From the NCBI GenBank assembly GCA_017591395.1, contig WEDG01002867.1, positions 47,424 through 111,423 on the forward strand: a DNA stretch of 64,000 nt, in the 5' to 3' direction. Shown piece by piece: positions 43,991-57,800 of the stretch (its first letter is position 1; every line of letters starts with the position of its first letter). A program made the translations under genes and the position numbers. Source of the stretch: Schistocephalus solidus (Eukaryota; Platyhelminthes; Cestoda; Diphyllobothriidea; Diphyllobothriidae). The notes beneath the pieces were generated by a model. It did not search any database and was not told the origin of the DNA. It saw only the letters and a list, made by a program, of their open reading frames with translations.

Positions 43991-46900
43991 CTGGTTGGTG
44001 ACAAAGATAAATAAACAAATGGAGGGATTCAACAGGGAAGAACGAGAGCCAAAGGGTAACAGAAGGCTCCGAGTTGTTTGACTTCTTCAAACCTGGAAAC
44101 ACACAGCTCTGTCTACGGGTAGGGATTGTTGGTGTGTCCATAACCCAACGGCAGGGCAGGGGAGTGGGAACCTCTTTTACTAAAGTGATTTTACGCTAAA
44201 TTCCACGGGAATAGGTAACCTTCCCGAAATTTAGCGCAAAGCTACCTGGATTACGGGGGCGGGGAGGACTGGGAGGAAATAAACCATCTTTACTGCAGGC
44301 ACCTGTGGGACACAAACACTGCAGTGGATGGTCGATAAGGCTGGTCTTTAGCCGCGCCTTTTCAGGGTGGTAAGCAGAACCGATGCCGAAATTCCGGCCA
44401 GCAGTGTACCTTATCTTAGCAGAAAAAAACAGTTTCTGCTAACCTACGCCTCCCACTGTTGGCACTCACTCTCGAGTCCCGCCAGCAGTCGAACAGCGGC
44501 TAGAAAGATAGGCCGAACAACATTGCCAAAAAAACAAGAGGGACTGGAATGGCCATTGCTGGTTTATTTGCCGTCATCAGCCAGCCATAACCCACCCTAG
44601 GTGTTGCACCACGCGAGGTTAAAACTTGCAACTTGTTAAGTAAAATTTCAACACTATAACCAGGCCGGTTGCGATCGGGCGTCTAAAGTGTTACAGGGGG
44701 TAACAAGCCCATGATTCAGGGGTTAGGGTGTTGCACTCTCAACCGACAGGCCGCGGGTATGAGCCTCGGGTAACGCATCACTTGGGATTGTGTATGACTG
44801 GCTAAGGAGCCAGAACTAGTTATTCCAGTCTCCCTTATCTTTGCCAGCAACCATAATCTGCCTATAACCTCAATTGGACGGTCATACTGCTTGAACCGAG
44901 CTTGAAAGGTTGGCACAATTTGCGATAAACAGGAGAAATTGAGAAGCCCAAAATACTTTAAAATCCAAAAGTCACGGCGGAGTAACACTAAATAAAGCAC
45001 GGATGTACAGGGTTATAAATGCCCCCACATTACAGATGGTTTCGGTACTAAATTCCAGAGGGTACATGTTCCCATGTCCTACCTTTAATCCCAATTGACC
45101 AAAACTATTGGTTACTAACGGGCGAATAGTATTATAAAGGGAATAAATTATGCCTTGAATAAATAATATTATTAGCTTAATAGAGCAAGGTAGTGAATGT
45201 ACACTTTTACAGAATTCGGTGATTCTGTCCAGGTTATTAACGTTTCTACTGATCGGACAAAGCCTGCGAAGGTTGAAGCAGTTAATTGGGAAAAAGAGCA
45301 AAACACCCGGTGTGCTAATAGAAGCAAAGAGGCGAGTTGCAGGAGGCAGGAGCGAAGAACGACTCAAGATCGCTGGGGCAAGAGCTCTATTAGCCAGACT
45401 TTTGAGGTCTTATTCGAATCCATCATCAGAGACAGAGTCAGCTAAAGGGTATTGGATGGCCCAGAGTTTCTTAGCATTTATAGGATGTAGTTGCTAGGCC
45501 ACTACATGCCTATCGCAATTGGCAGATCAGGAGTACAGCGCAGATAGTTGCACCTGGTGTGCTAATTGTCTGACCGGCCAGTTGCTACAGTATGTATTAG
45601 CCATGCCGTTGCCGTCCGCCAGCTTGTTTGTCAAGATTATCGGCTCCCACGCTCATCGCACGTGATTGCAGGTGGTGCAATAATGATCTGCAGTCGAATT
45701 GCTGACGGCCGGATTTCATCATCCATGTGAGCTCTTGGGCAATTTAGCTTACAGACATTGGCACCAGGAACATTGGTCACTCGCACGTTATCCGCGTCGC
45801 TAACTACGTTGCTCAGGCAGTCTCATCACCAAATAAGGAGCAGGGAGGTGATTACGCTTGTTAAATGATTGAGGGTCAGAAAACCGGGACTCGAGCATAT
45901 TGCGGCTCACGCGATTGTCGTATCTAGCGAGAATTTCAGCTTCATCAAACTTGAATGTGTGGCGGGTCCCGTAGAATGAGCCGCAACTTAGTAGCTAGCG
46001 TCATTCCTCCTCACTGCTGCTGCTGCGTGCCCGGCCATCCACTTAAGGAATAGTTCTCCAGTTTCTCTGACATCGTTGCTTTGCCCAAAACTGAACCCCA
46101 GACGCTTCTTGCCGTGGCAGTGGGTCCTTCGGTTTTATAGGGGGGTTGCTTTATGGATTCGAGTGGGAATCCGAAACTTCAGGCTAACAAAGCGCTTGGA
46201 CCAGCTGATCGCCTCCCGAAAACCATGCGTCAACGTTTTCGGCAGATAGCACGGTTTCGAAAACGTACTAGTACAGACGGTGAGAAGAAGAGAACGCGAA
46301 AATAGCGTAAAAAGTCCGCTCTTGGAAGGCGAAGTCAGCTGTTTCCTATTGGTGCAAGGGCAGCCGAATGGCACCAAATTGACAGGGCTGACCTGCAGTA
46401 GCCCGCCACAGAACTGAGCATGCGCGTGTCACGTGTATATTTGTGGTTTACACTACCTGCCTGCGTCGTTATTGTGATATGGAGACCAGTCAGCACGACC
46501 ATTCTCGTAAATGTTCAGATTGTGGGTTGCGTGTATTAGACTTTAGTAATGTGCGCAGAGGCAGTGGTGCCAAGACTACGCCTACGCTCCGCGACGCCAC
46601 CTGCCTCTCCTCCCTCCTTCTTGTAAAAAGGCCCCCGATTGACGGCATCGTATATCTTTGTCGGAATTGCGTTCCCCGATCGGGTCACGGGACATGACTG
46701 TCCCACAGTATCTAGAACCCAGGAGGCAGTCGCTTAGCGACCAGGAATATATGCTGAAGGAAGTACTGACAGAGGCAAAGGAGACTGGAATGCGATTCCT
46801 GGCTTACTAGCCACCATCAGTCACCCATACAGAAACACCCAGGGCCATTGAGCATTGAGGTGAAAGCTCGGCCAATACCACACGGGCCGTGGGAATATTA

Positions 46901-48807
46901 ACTGCTTTGGAATTGCTCCCATTGATCAAGTTAAGGAACATGCTAATATCTCTACTATTGTTAATATAATCTAGCCAAACCAAGAGGTCAACAGTCCTAC
47001 GGTTCAATGGTAGAGCGTTGCACTCAAGTAATAAAGTTCCTGACTTCAAGCCTCAGTTGTTCCCAAACCTGCGGTTAAGTAAGTGTGGCTGATGATGCCT
47101 AAAAATTCAGAAAGTTATGCCAGTCTGCATTTTCTTTGTTGGTAAGCGTCGCTTATACATGCGTAAGCAGGCGAGGAATTATAGACTGCTCCAAAATAGC
47201 GCGCTTCCACTATATGTCTATGCATACATTTTTTTAGACGCATCGCAGTTGCAAGACCATGTTAACTCACCTTCACCCGGTCGGCCTCTATGCACGACTG
47301 ACTGACAGCTTTCGGGTCTCCATCCGCGTCAGTCTGTTCCTCTTTACGCGTCAAACTCCAGGTTCGCAGGGCAACGTTCAGTGTCATGTAGGCTGCCATG
47401 CAACTGGCCGAAATGAAACTCAGTGGACCCCCGAAGTTGTAATACTAAAAGGAAGAGAAGAGCGAAAAAAAGTGGTGGTCATTTTTGGTCCTAAGCCTAC
47501 TTTTCCCTATCCATCACTTTTAATGGCTGCATTCGGGATCAGTGCAAGTGCGCTAATGGAACCGTGTTTGAAGTCTTTTCTGGGCAGAAAATAACATCCA
47601 TCGGTTTCCCATATTAAAGCTGTAACATTGATCCCTTGCCTTTTTCAGGTGTTAGAAAGATGCAAAACCTATCGGAAGAACTGAAAAATGCCCCTTGTAG
47701 GACTTAGATCAGGGTTAATAGTTAATTAATAATTATGACCCAACTAAAACTGAGGTAAGTGTTCATCGCACGCCTCGATATATTCGGAATACGCAACAGC
47801 GGCCCTTGGAGCTTATATATTAAAAGAGGTTAAGGCCTACAGACTTTCCCTCGAGAAACGCTTTCGTGCTGATAGAAGCGAACAGACGAGTTCCAGGAAA
47901 CGCAAACGGTCAAATTACAGTACGCATGGGGTTGCGCGGCCACTACATACTGTAATCCCTGTGCGAACACTACACTTATCTGCGACTGTCTCTGATGGCG
48001 GGTTCCAGAGAGAATTCGAAAAGTCAGGCCAATAAACTTCCTGTTCCAGCGAGCGCATCTTATCGTGAAAAGTTGTTTTAGTAGAAGGAGAGCGTTGCGT
48101 AACAATTGCCTACATTTTTAGCATAAGCGTAGGACAGAGCACTTTGTCCTTAACAAGTCTCCATTGGCTCAATAAATAGGGTAATATTCAAACCGATATT
48201 TATTGCTGTTTAGTGGAACGGGCAGATGTATGAACAGTGATAATGCAAGCGAACATTTTACGGATATCACGTGATGGTCATCGCCTGAGCACCTAAGCAT
48301 TCACACGGAGGATCAGGTATCGAGCAGTCTAGACGTTGCTCTATTACAACGAAGCTGAAAGCTCGAACTAAAAGACAAACAGACTTAACCTTCGCAATCT
48401 TACACAGAGCTGATAGAGCGCTCTGAACTAACGCAAAACTGCGACAAGTGTGTTGTGTCAGGTGGCGGTCAGGAGTCATCATATCGCCGAAGATTGTTTT
48501 CTCTCGGAGTCACCACCACGTGCAACCACCTGCGGTGAATGCGAGAGCCGATGCTGCAGAATGCAACACCTAGCCAGTCAGAGGATTATCGCACCACATT
48601 CAACTGTTCCGAGCTGCCACATTTGGTAGGCATGCAGTGACCTACCAACTACATCCCACAAATACCGTAAAACTCGTGCAATCCACTTTTACTATCTGAC
48701 TTTTTTCTCTGATGGTAGGTGCGGGTTCACGCCTTGTCAGCCACTTGCGTACTCTCTCTCTCTCTCTCAGCCGATCTTTTCGACTCTCTCTTGACACCGG
48801 ACCCAGG

Positions 48808-48840
<33 letters not shown>

Positions 48841-51800
48841 AAAGAGAGAAGAGTGTGATATATATTGCTGAAGTCTACTATCACGCGCAAGTCACCGTCC
48901 TTGCCTCCACCTTGCTGTGGGGGACATGGTGGACACCGTCGTCAACGCCGATGTGCCTGTAGTGGACCAACTTCGAGCGCATGTTGCAAAGCCTAACCTC
49001 TTGTAACTACATGCATGTGAGCACCAGGGGCTGTCTGTTTCTCGCGGTTCAATTAAGCCAATCATCTTCAAGGCTGACGCGCACATGACTTCGCTGGATG
49101 CCCTGCGAGGACTGCGCACAATCTCACACTAGGGGATGTCACTTTCGCGGCTGCCGGACGTGCCCTCGTCCGGCAACCAACTTATTCCATCCCTTCCTCC
49201 GATATTTCTGTACAGAATACACTATCCTCCCAACTAGCGCCCTATACGGAACCGGGCCAGAAGGTCGTAGCGGCTAAGGTCTTCCATCAGAACTCAAGCG
49301 GCTACGATGTGACAAGTGTATGTGGTGGGGATGCCTGAGCAGCCTTTGGGTCCAGTCATAAAGTGAGTCAACCAGAATCAGTCTTGATCTCGAAAGACGG
49401 TGTGGATAAAGGCAACGCCACCGATATTGCCAAGTCCTCCTCATAACACTACAAAACTTCCACAAATCATCGCTGTCACGTCGATAGCGTCGGCCCTAGT
49501 TAGCGTACGAATGACCAGTTCATCACAGACACACCGTCTAGATATTCAGATTCCTCAGAGTCGAAATGATCTCCAATGAGGACCAACTGCGCCCCAGCCG
49601 CCGCCGCCGCCACGGAAAATACAGGTTTCACGTAGAGGGAGATTAATAACCTGAACACGCGTGTTACCCGATGTACAGGGCTCAGACCTCTTTTTTTACC
49701 AGCACACTGTAATAACAAGGTCACGTTTCGAGAGGCAGAACAGGGTGCTGGAGAAATTACTAGCAACAGCAGGCTGAATGCCCGTTTAGGGGTTTTGTTG
49801 TGAACTTGCGGCTGATCTACAGGTCGCTGAGTCATATTCTCCAGCGACGGATCACCCGTCTATAGCGACTGTAAAGGCACCTTTTGAACCTGGATTTTGG
49901 TTCCTGTCAGGACTGCCTCCTGACTTTTAATGTCTATATATGACATTATATGACTAGGAAGTGTGAGACGCTGCATTCCCAGCTATACAAACCCATAACC
50001 AAGTGTCAACTAGGTCTACATACAAGATTAATTGATAAGACACGAAAACAGGAAACTTGCCTGCTCTGGGAACCTTCCACTAACTTTTAGGGAGATTAGG
50101 GTTAGTGTTAAAGTTGGGGTTAGGCTTAGGGTTAGGTTTAGCATTAGTGCTGTGTTTCTGGTTAAGGTTGGGTTGGAGTCAGTATTAAGGTTAGGGTTAT
50201 GAACCACGAATATCGAGCTTTCCTTAAATTTTGCAAAGGGGTTCGTATCTACCTATCTCTCAGCGGTTAGTTTAACGCCAACGCGTTAATGCCTACTTGA
50301 GAAAGGCACCGAAATTACTAGGCTGGTGTAAGTTGACCACCGACTGCTAGTCTACCGATAGGCGATGGTAAAGAACAACAGGCTTCAGCTATTTGGCGTG
50401 CTTGCAGAGCTTGAAATGGATGCCTCGCGATTTCGGATACTCATTACTGCAAAATTTAACAGATTGATAAGTAACCCAGATCGGTTAAACACCTTCCAGA
50501 AATTGCTACTGAAATGTCCGGCTTCTAACGTTCGCATTCACTACTCTTCGGATGGTAGTTTTTCAAAGGTGATTGAAGACTGTGCGATTTTAATGGCATA
50601 CGTAGTCAATCCGAGTGGTGAATCAAACGGACTTGAAAGAAAATTTTCTGGCTACAGGAGCAGAGACATTAAATCGTCTGGGTCGGTCTCTCGCTTCAAA
50701 ACATGAGCACGGGAGTTTGGAGGCCGATCGCTTATTGGTTAGCGCGTTTGACTTCTTATTAACCGGTCGTGGGTTCAATCCCCGGAAGGGGCACCAGCTG
50801 TGGTTGGGTATGACTGCCTGATGACGGCTGGTAAGCCAGAAATAGCCATTCCAGTCTCCCTGGTCTTTTTCGATAATTCTCTAAAGCTGAAGTTACATAT
50901 CAATTCCGGGAAATAGGACAGGTCATTGAACAGCCCTCTCAGACGACCCTAGCCTCAGCCGATAGGGCGCCAGCCCATGGCAGTGGTCAAGACTAAATCT
51001 ACCGGCGCTGGGACAAGAAGGACGCCAAGCCAGCATGAGATAACAGATGTTATAAACCAGTCTCCCAGGTTCTCTCTGCCTCGAGTCAAGCATGTACCGA
51101 CTACGCAGAGGAAAACCTTTTTGTCGCAGAGGAAGCCTCACCCATCTTGCCAAAAGTAACGGCCAAATCAAACTTTCCCCACGGTCTTCAAAAGCGAGCC
51201 ACCTCACATCCGCTGCGTTTTTAAAAATGCTATATGCACCAGAATCAGTAGCGGCTAGTTGACGTCGCCTGCCAATAGGGTTGACGTTTATAGAAAACGT
51301 TGCACAATTTAGCCAAGTTTCTAAGATTAATGAATGAACTGTTGCCTGAAGATTACTCTGCTCGCCACCTCCCTTATGTTTTATTAGACCGTCAAGGAGA
51401 TCACACGATTTTCATTACAAGGCAGCAGTTTTAGTCGGTGAATGTATTCAGCTCTGTTGTCTAAAGCCCGTTCGCCAGAATTGTACCAGTCGGACATCCT
51501 GCATTCCCAACTCTACCACAAACGGCAGGTCATGTGGGAAATAAAAGCAGCAGGACGGCATTCTTATCGAAAATGCTAAATTCCAAAAACATATTTGAGG
51601 CGAATGAGATTATAACCCTCAAGGAGTTCAATTAATCAGACTTTTACGATGTCATTAACAGTATTCACGGGGGATGCGATTCGGTAGGGATTGCTTATAG
51701 AGGTCCTTGACAGGTCATCGGAGGAGGCAACACCCGTAATACGGGTTGAGTTGCGTTCAATTCCAGAAAATTTGGTGCTAGGTATACGGTTAATGTTGTG

Positions 51801-54800
51801 GGCAGTGTTGCGGGGTAACGGAAGGTTATGTAGAGCACCAAGAAAGCCAGAAATCTCAGACTAGTGTGATACGGGACCGGTGGTAATAGGGGTTTAGCGG
51901 TTGGGGCATTACAGCGAGTATTATAAGGCGTACACGGTCCTTACAAAATTGCATGTGTTGTTGATTCTTCTATTTGAATGTACGAAGTCAACAGTGCGCA
52001 GCTGTAAAAAGGCCTAAGAAGTTGATAACCATCATATCGTGTTTTCAGCATCCAGTCTCTAGTTTTCGTCAAGATTACCCAGTAAAGGAGAGGACTGCGG
52101 ACCGCCATGCGGGCTCCGCTTTCATTCCTCGTGTCAGAGGATTTCATCTGATTTTTTGCGAGTCCTGGCCACCACTGTAGCCTCAATAAATTTCATGTAC
52201 TCTAAATTTCCCTCGTTCCGCACGACAGTGAGTAACTAACTTAGTAGAGGAGTGCGTAGAGCTGAAAATTGCATGAACCAGGTTCAGACGATTTTTGCCT
52301 AGGAGTTCATGTCAGGAGACTTTACCGTCAGTTGCATAGCGATACGTCTTATTACAGAAGAAAATTTGAGTCCTGGATTGCCCCAAACCTTAGGTTCAAT
52401 TGATAAAAGGTAATAGATGGAAGAGGAGAGCAAGTTCCTGAAAGAAACACTTTATTCTCAGCCAGTGAACACGAGGTTTTCTCTTATCAAAAACTCGCCT
52501 TATTTACTTGGAGCCATGAGTGTTCTGGAACATTACGGCCTTTCGCGTGCCAAATGTAAAGAGCCTTCTAGAAAATTCCGGACTATGACGTGTCGCTTGT
52601 GGATTGGCCGTCTCTTGCGGAAAACGTCTTGAATGTGTGACCCGCTATTGATTGGGCCGCACGCGTGAGCAAAGGCATCACAGTGCTCGATGCTGCAGCA
52701 CGCGCTGATTGGCTGCCTGCTTTAGCGAGTGTATTCCGTGGCCGGCGTGACCTGTTGTGCCCTGCCTTAGACTGTAACACTACACCATTTCTGTTCTTCG
52801 TAACATCTCCCGCTTTTGACCTCGTGCCTCTTCCTCCTCGAGTCCAATATCGGTTCCTTCGGCGGCTGCGTTGTCCTCTTGATCCTACGAACGGCAGGTG
52901 TTGTTGGCTGCCTGTCGAGCTTGGGTGTCGGGATTGAGTGGTGAACCGGTGCCTGAGCTAGTTCGTATGCCTTTTGATTTTGTCAGTTGCTGTCTCCACC
53001 TCGAACACGTTTCTGGCCTTCCCGATAATACCTCTATCCACGGCTTCTCCCGGGGTCGAGCAAACACCTCGAGTCCTTCTGTTCGTCGAATCATTTTTGC
53101 CTAAGGCTTAACTTATTAAGAATCAAAACCTTTACGCCTCTTGGCATTAGCAGTTTCTTGGACACTATACTACTACACAGTTTAACCAAAGTCTAAAATT
53201 TAAGGCTCCTTCAGGAGACTTTAAATCCTACCATGTTGACTTGACGACCGATATCATTTTACTGCAAAAATACCACCTTTACAAGATGTGGGTATCCCAC
53301 CTAACGAGTGAAATCCGTCACGTGATGTTTACCTGGTTTTAGATAGTTTACGCTGCCGCGGTGAATTTGACTAAGCGATCTGTGTTATGACCCCATTTGA
53401 ACAATCCAGCGCACTTGGCTACCATGACCGAGGCTGACATCGACAAACATGTATGCAGACGAGAGTGGTCATTGAATGTTGAATGTGTTTAGTGATGGCA
53501 GACCAAGCCTGACCCAAATAAAACCTTCCGAGCTGTCTGGAATCGGTCCCGCCAACCTCCTCTGTTCATAAAAGGTTCGCTCATAAATTATGAATTTAAA
53601 ACGGCATGGGGCTTGAAAAGCATTTTTAATTCTAAAATATAAGAGACAGATGAATATTGCCGGCAAAGATTTTGTCAGAAATGGCCATTCCAGTCTCCCA
53701 TGTCTTTCATTCGACCCACTTGTGATAAACTCGGCGGCCTGGATGGGATTCGAACCTTCGCCATCACGTCGACAGCTTCAGTGCAGCCAACGCTCTACAA
53801 GGCCCCATCGGGAGCCGTGAGTTTAATCATAATTGGGTTAAGTGGCTTTCATACGTTTCAGTAGGGTGGACGGGTAAGTATACCCAAGTGTGATTAAACT
53901 CACGGCTCCCGGTTGGGCAGCATAGCTCAGTTGGCTAGAGGGTTGGCTGCACTAAAGCCTTCCCCTTGCTGGCCTGGATTAAAATCCCCACCGTGGCCGC
54001 CGAGTTTTTCACAAGTGGGTTAAAGGAATTATTAAAATCTGCCAAAATCCTCTACTAGTTAATTGTGACTGGTAGTAATCTGGTGGATTGTAGATTGATT
54101 GCATAGGAAATCCTGCATGGGCAGTCAGCTTACTGTATCAGATTTGGTGGATTACGTACGTCGCAATTGGCAGGGCGGGTAGTTTGAACCAATTGTGATT
54201 AAACTCAGGGCTCCCGGTGGGGCCTCTTAGCTCAGTTAGCTAGAGCGTTGGCTGTACTAAAGCCTTCCACTTGCTGGCGTGGGTTCTAATCGCACTGAGG
54301 CCGCCGAGTTTTTCACAAGTGGCGCAAACGAAAGACATGGGAGACTGGAATGACCATTTCTGGCTTATTAGCCGTCGTCAGCCAGTCATACCCAACCCCA
54401 GGTGATGAAAAACCCGAGGATCTTACTCGTGACCCGTTGATCAGAATTCTAACATTCTACCCATTGAGCCACGGGCTCATTGTCCTGCCGGTTTAGATCG
54501 GGAATATTGACTTGAATTCGTTGAGGAACGCTCACCGATCGCTAACAGAACTCCCTCGTTCCGCTCTGCTTCGAGGCTCACTCTCGAGCCCTGCAAGCAG
54601 CTGCAAAGTGACTTGTAGTAAAAAAGACAGATGAATATTGCCGGCAAAGAAAAGGGAGACTGGAATGGCCATTTCTGGCTTTTTAGCCGTCATCAGCCAG
54701 CTATTCACGATCCAATATGGTGCACCACCCTAGAATCTAAACCTTCAAGACAACGAGCCCGTGGCTCAATGGTTAGAGCGTTGGATGTCTTAGCAACGGG

Positions 54801-57800
54801 TCGTGGGTTCGATCCTCCGGTGGTGCAACACCTGGGGTTGGGTTTGAATAGTAAACTCCTCTCCTGTGTCATTCTCAGGAACATTTTTTCTGTAATTGCA
54901 CGGGTGCAGTAGCCAGTAATCAACAGGATCCATTTGGTCCCCCTTAAAGGTATCGAGGAGTCAGGCGGAAACCGATAGCTCAGATGAGGAGCCACCTTAT
55001 TTTACCAATCGAAACTGTATTTTCAAGCGATCTGTAGAGATTCGTTGTCAGCCTCTGTTTAAGCTACCATTTTTGAATTTTGCTCATGCACACCTTTGTC
55101 GTAAAAGGCTCGAGTATGGGAAGCTGACCGGGTATTAAGTGCGAAACTTACGGAGCACTGTTCAAACCTATGGGTAGCAGTTTAAGAGACTAGAGACTTA
55201 GTACAACAGAGGCGGAAAGACATCATCGAAAAAGACAAGAGAGCCTAATGAAAAGTTTTGCTTACTATCTGTTATTAACCAGATGGTCATTTAGGTCATA
55301 TTAGTAGACTCACCCAAACATTAAAACTCGTTGCTGAGGATCGACCACAACATAATTCAGAAATTAATTGATCAATTTAAAAAACTCTTATTATAAGTAA
55401 CCTCTTAAAAAAAACACTTAAATTAAATATTTTGTTCGAATGCCTTCGTACTCAACCGTTTTCTAAGATCAATTCAAGGAAAAAATAAAGACGTTCGAAC
55501 GGTTTTTCAATTTCACTAAAATAAGGAGTACAATGTCTGCTGAAGATGAAAGAACTCACTTATTTCTTTCTATTGGAGCGTTTTTTTACTATACTTGCTT
55601 ACTTTTTGGCCCAGCTCTAAGATTGTTAATGCACAACCGCATGGCCGAATATATACTAATATTTTATGAAGAAATGCCAATCTTATACCTTTTCCGTTTC
55701 AATTTTCCTTATTCGTTAATAGTCAACTGCAGATAGATATTATCTGAACACCTTTCGCGTACGGCGTGGCAGAGAAAAATGACGGCACGTGGCGGCTTTT
55801 CTTATATATGCTTGTTTAAAGTCCCAATTATAGGTGTGGTAAAACAAAGTGCACTCACACAAGTTTATAACTGAGTTTTTGGCCTAAAAAGTCACAAATT
55901 TTAAAAACTGAATTTTTAAAACTAAATCCGTTCTTGTTTTGGCGAAAAGAATACAATTTCTCAGATCACAATTCACCTGATTTTCATGAACGCAAAATCA
56001 AATTTTCCGTTCTCTGAAGGGATATATTTTAAACTTTTCTAGCTTATATTACTATTAATTTATAGTGAAATGCACACAAACGAGGCGGTTTGGTCCAGAA
56101 GGTGCACTAACGTAGGCAAACACCTGGAAATCAAGAAAAGTTGAATTTGGCCCGATTTTGCCCAGTTTTCCCTTTAATAAAAAAATCTGAAATGAACTCT
56201 TCCTTAGTAAACCGGATTTTGCGCCTCAAATCAGTACAAAAGACACAATTAACAACCTAAAATGTCTGCCATACTACCTTCTTAAATTTTGAGGATGACA
56301 TTTCATGTGTTAGGAAATCTACTGTAGTTAACGCTTTAATCATCTGAGCTATGGGGTCTCGAGGATTGAAAAAGAGAGCGTGGGCTGTACTCAAGCCTCA
56401 CGCTTGCTGTTTGAATCCCACCGAGGCCGCCGAGTTTTTCACAATCGCTCAAACCTCAAACAGATGCAAACTCGGAAGTAGATAGCTTCACTGGCCAGTC
56501 AAGTGTCAGCGCTGAATAACTCGGTTCGGGTTGTGGTCCCGCCACAAGGCGCCATCTCATGGAACTTTTAACGCTACAGATAAGAACGCACCGATCGCGT
56601 ATGCTACTTACGATTATCCCAATGAAGAAGAATGCACCAGAAATGGTCGGAATCAAGTAGAGGAGGAGAAGCAGCAGAAAGTAGTAGAGGATCCGCATTA
56701 CGGCGCAGGCAGCAGTCAAAAAGGGTCCCTTCGAGTAGGAGTCAAACACTGGGCCGCGGCCAAGAAGGAAGAGCCAAACTGCAGCCAGCACATCTCGTGC
56801 TGTGGCTACAATCAGCTGAAATGACGCAGTGTTTCGTATGTTGACGACCTCGGCGGGGATCTCACTGAAAGGTCCAGCTGTAACCAGTCAAAATAAAAGT
56901 TTGTTAGTTAAAAAAATCTGCGAGAACAAGAAGAAACCTATTTGAGTGACAATTGGCACAGCAGACAAGTTCGGTACTTCAGAAAACCATGATGTTAAAT
57001 GGAGTAGTTTTGAAAACCCGACAACTTAAAAGCGCTTATGTCCTGCTTTTCAAGTAGGCACCGCGTTTTTTATGATAAGCTTCTCTCACATATTCCTTCG
57101 GTAAAAAAGGGGAATATGAATTGCTCCGGGTAATGCAGATGGCCTTGCAGAAATATTCCCCTTTCCTAGCCCGGCAATAAAACTAGCCGAAAACTTCATC
57201 ATAAACCTAAACGTAACCATAATTCTTAACACTAACGATAATCTTCCTGGAAGTTAGCCATGTTAGGGGGTTTCTATTTCCGGGTTTAAAACGCTCGAAA
57301 AACTAGGGAACACATGCAACGTATGTGCATGCCAGTTTATCCAAAAATTCAGTAAATATCTGTGCCAGAATGCAAAAATATTTTAAATAAATTAGCTGCA
57401 GGTCAAATTTTATGTCAATAAAAGCTTGATGAAGGTAACGTTGACTTTCCGATCGAAGAAAGTCAGTGAACCTGCGGATTCTATTAATAAAGACATCTCA
57501 CTTTGAAATCAAGAACGATTTTTAACAAGCTTACTGGCCATCTTTACTTTTTTGATTAGTTAGCTCACAGCATGCCTGAACAATATGAATGGTCTTTTGC
57601 TCTTTGAAACACCCAGGTAATTCAATGATCGCAGACTACCTGTCATAACTTAATGACCTAGAAACGTGTAAAATCACTTGTGTGTGTTCGCAAACTCTGT
57701 CGAGTATCTCTTGCTATTTAATCGATTCTAGATCTTCTTAACTTTGTTGCATGAAACAAATAGTGGAGAGCAGTGAAGTACCTGGGATATGCCAGATGTT

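Noticed and set aside
49500..49835. Helicase-like fragment (LVLIGDHFD)
   Set aside because: One short helicase-like string in a frame that includes a GCC repeat. No flanking motifs or splice sites support it.
54762..54850. Genuine tRNA gene
   Set aside because: A and B boxes are present, but the acceptor stem does not close and the same head occurs with a common SINE body at many places.
55533..55736. Small hydrophobic protein gene
   Set aside because: ATG-started 67-codon frame in AT-rich DNA without splice, promoter or family support.
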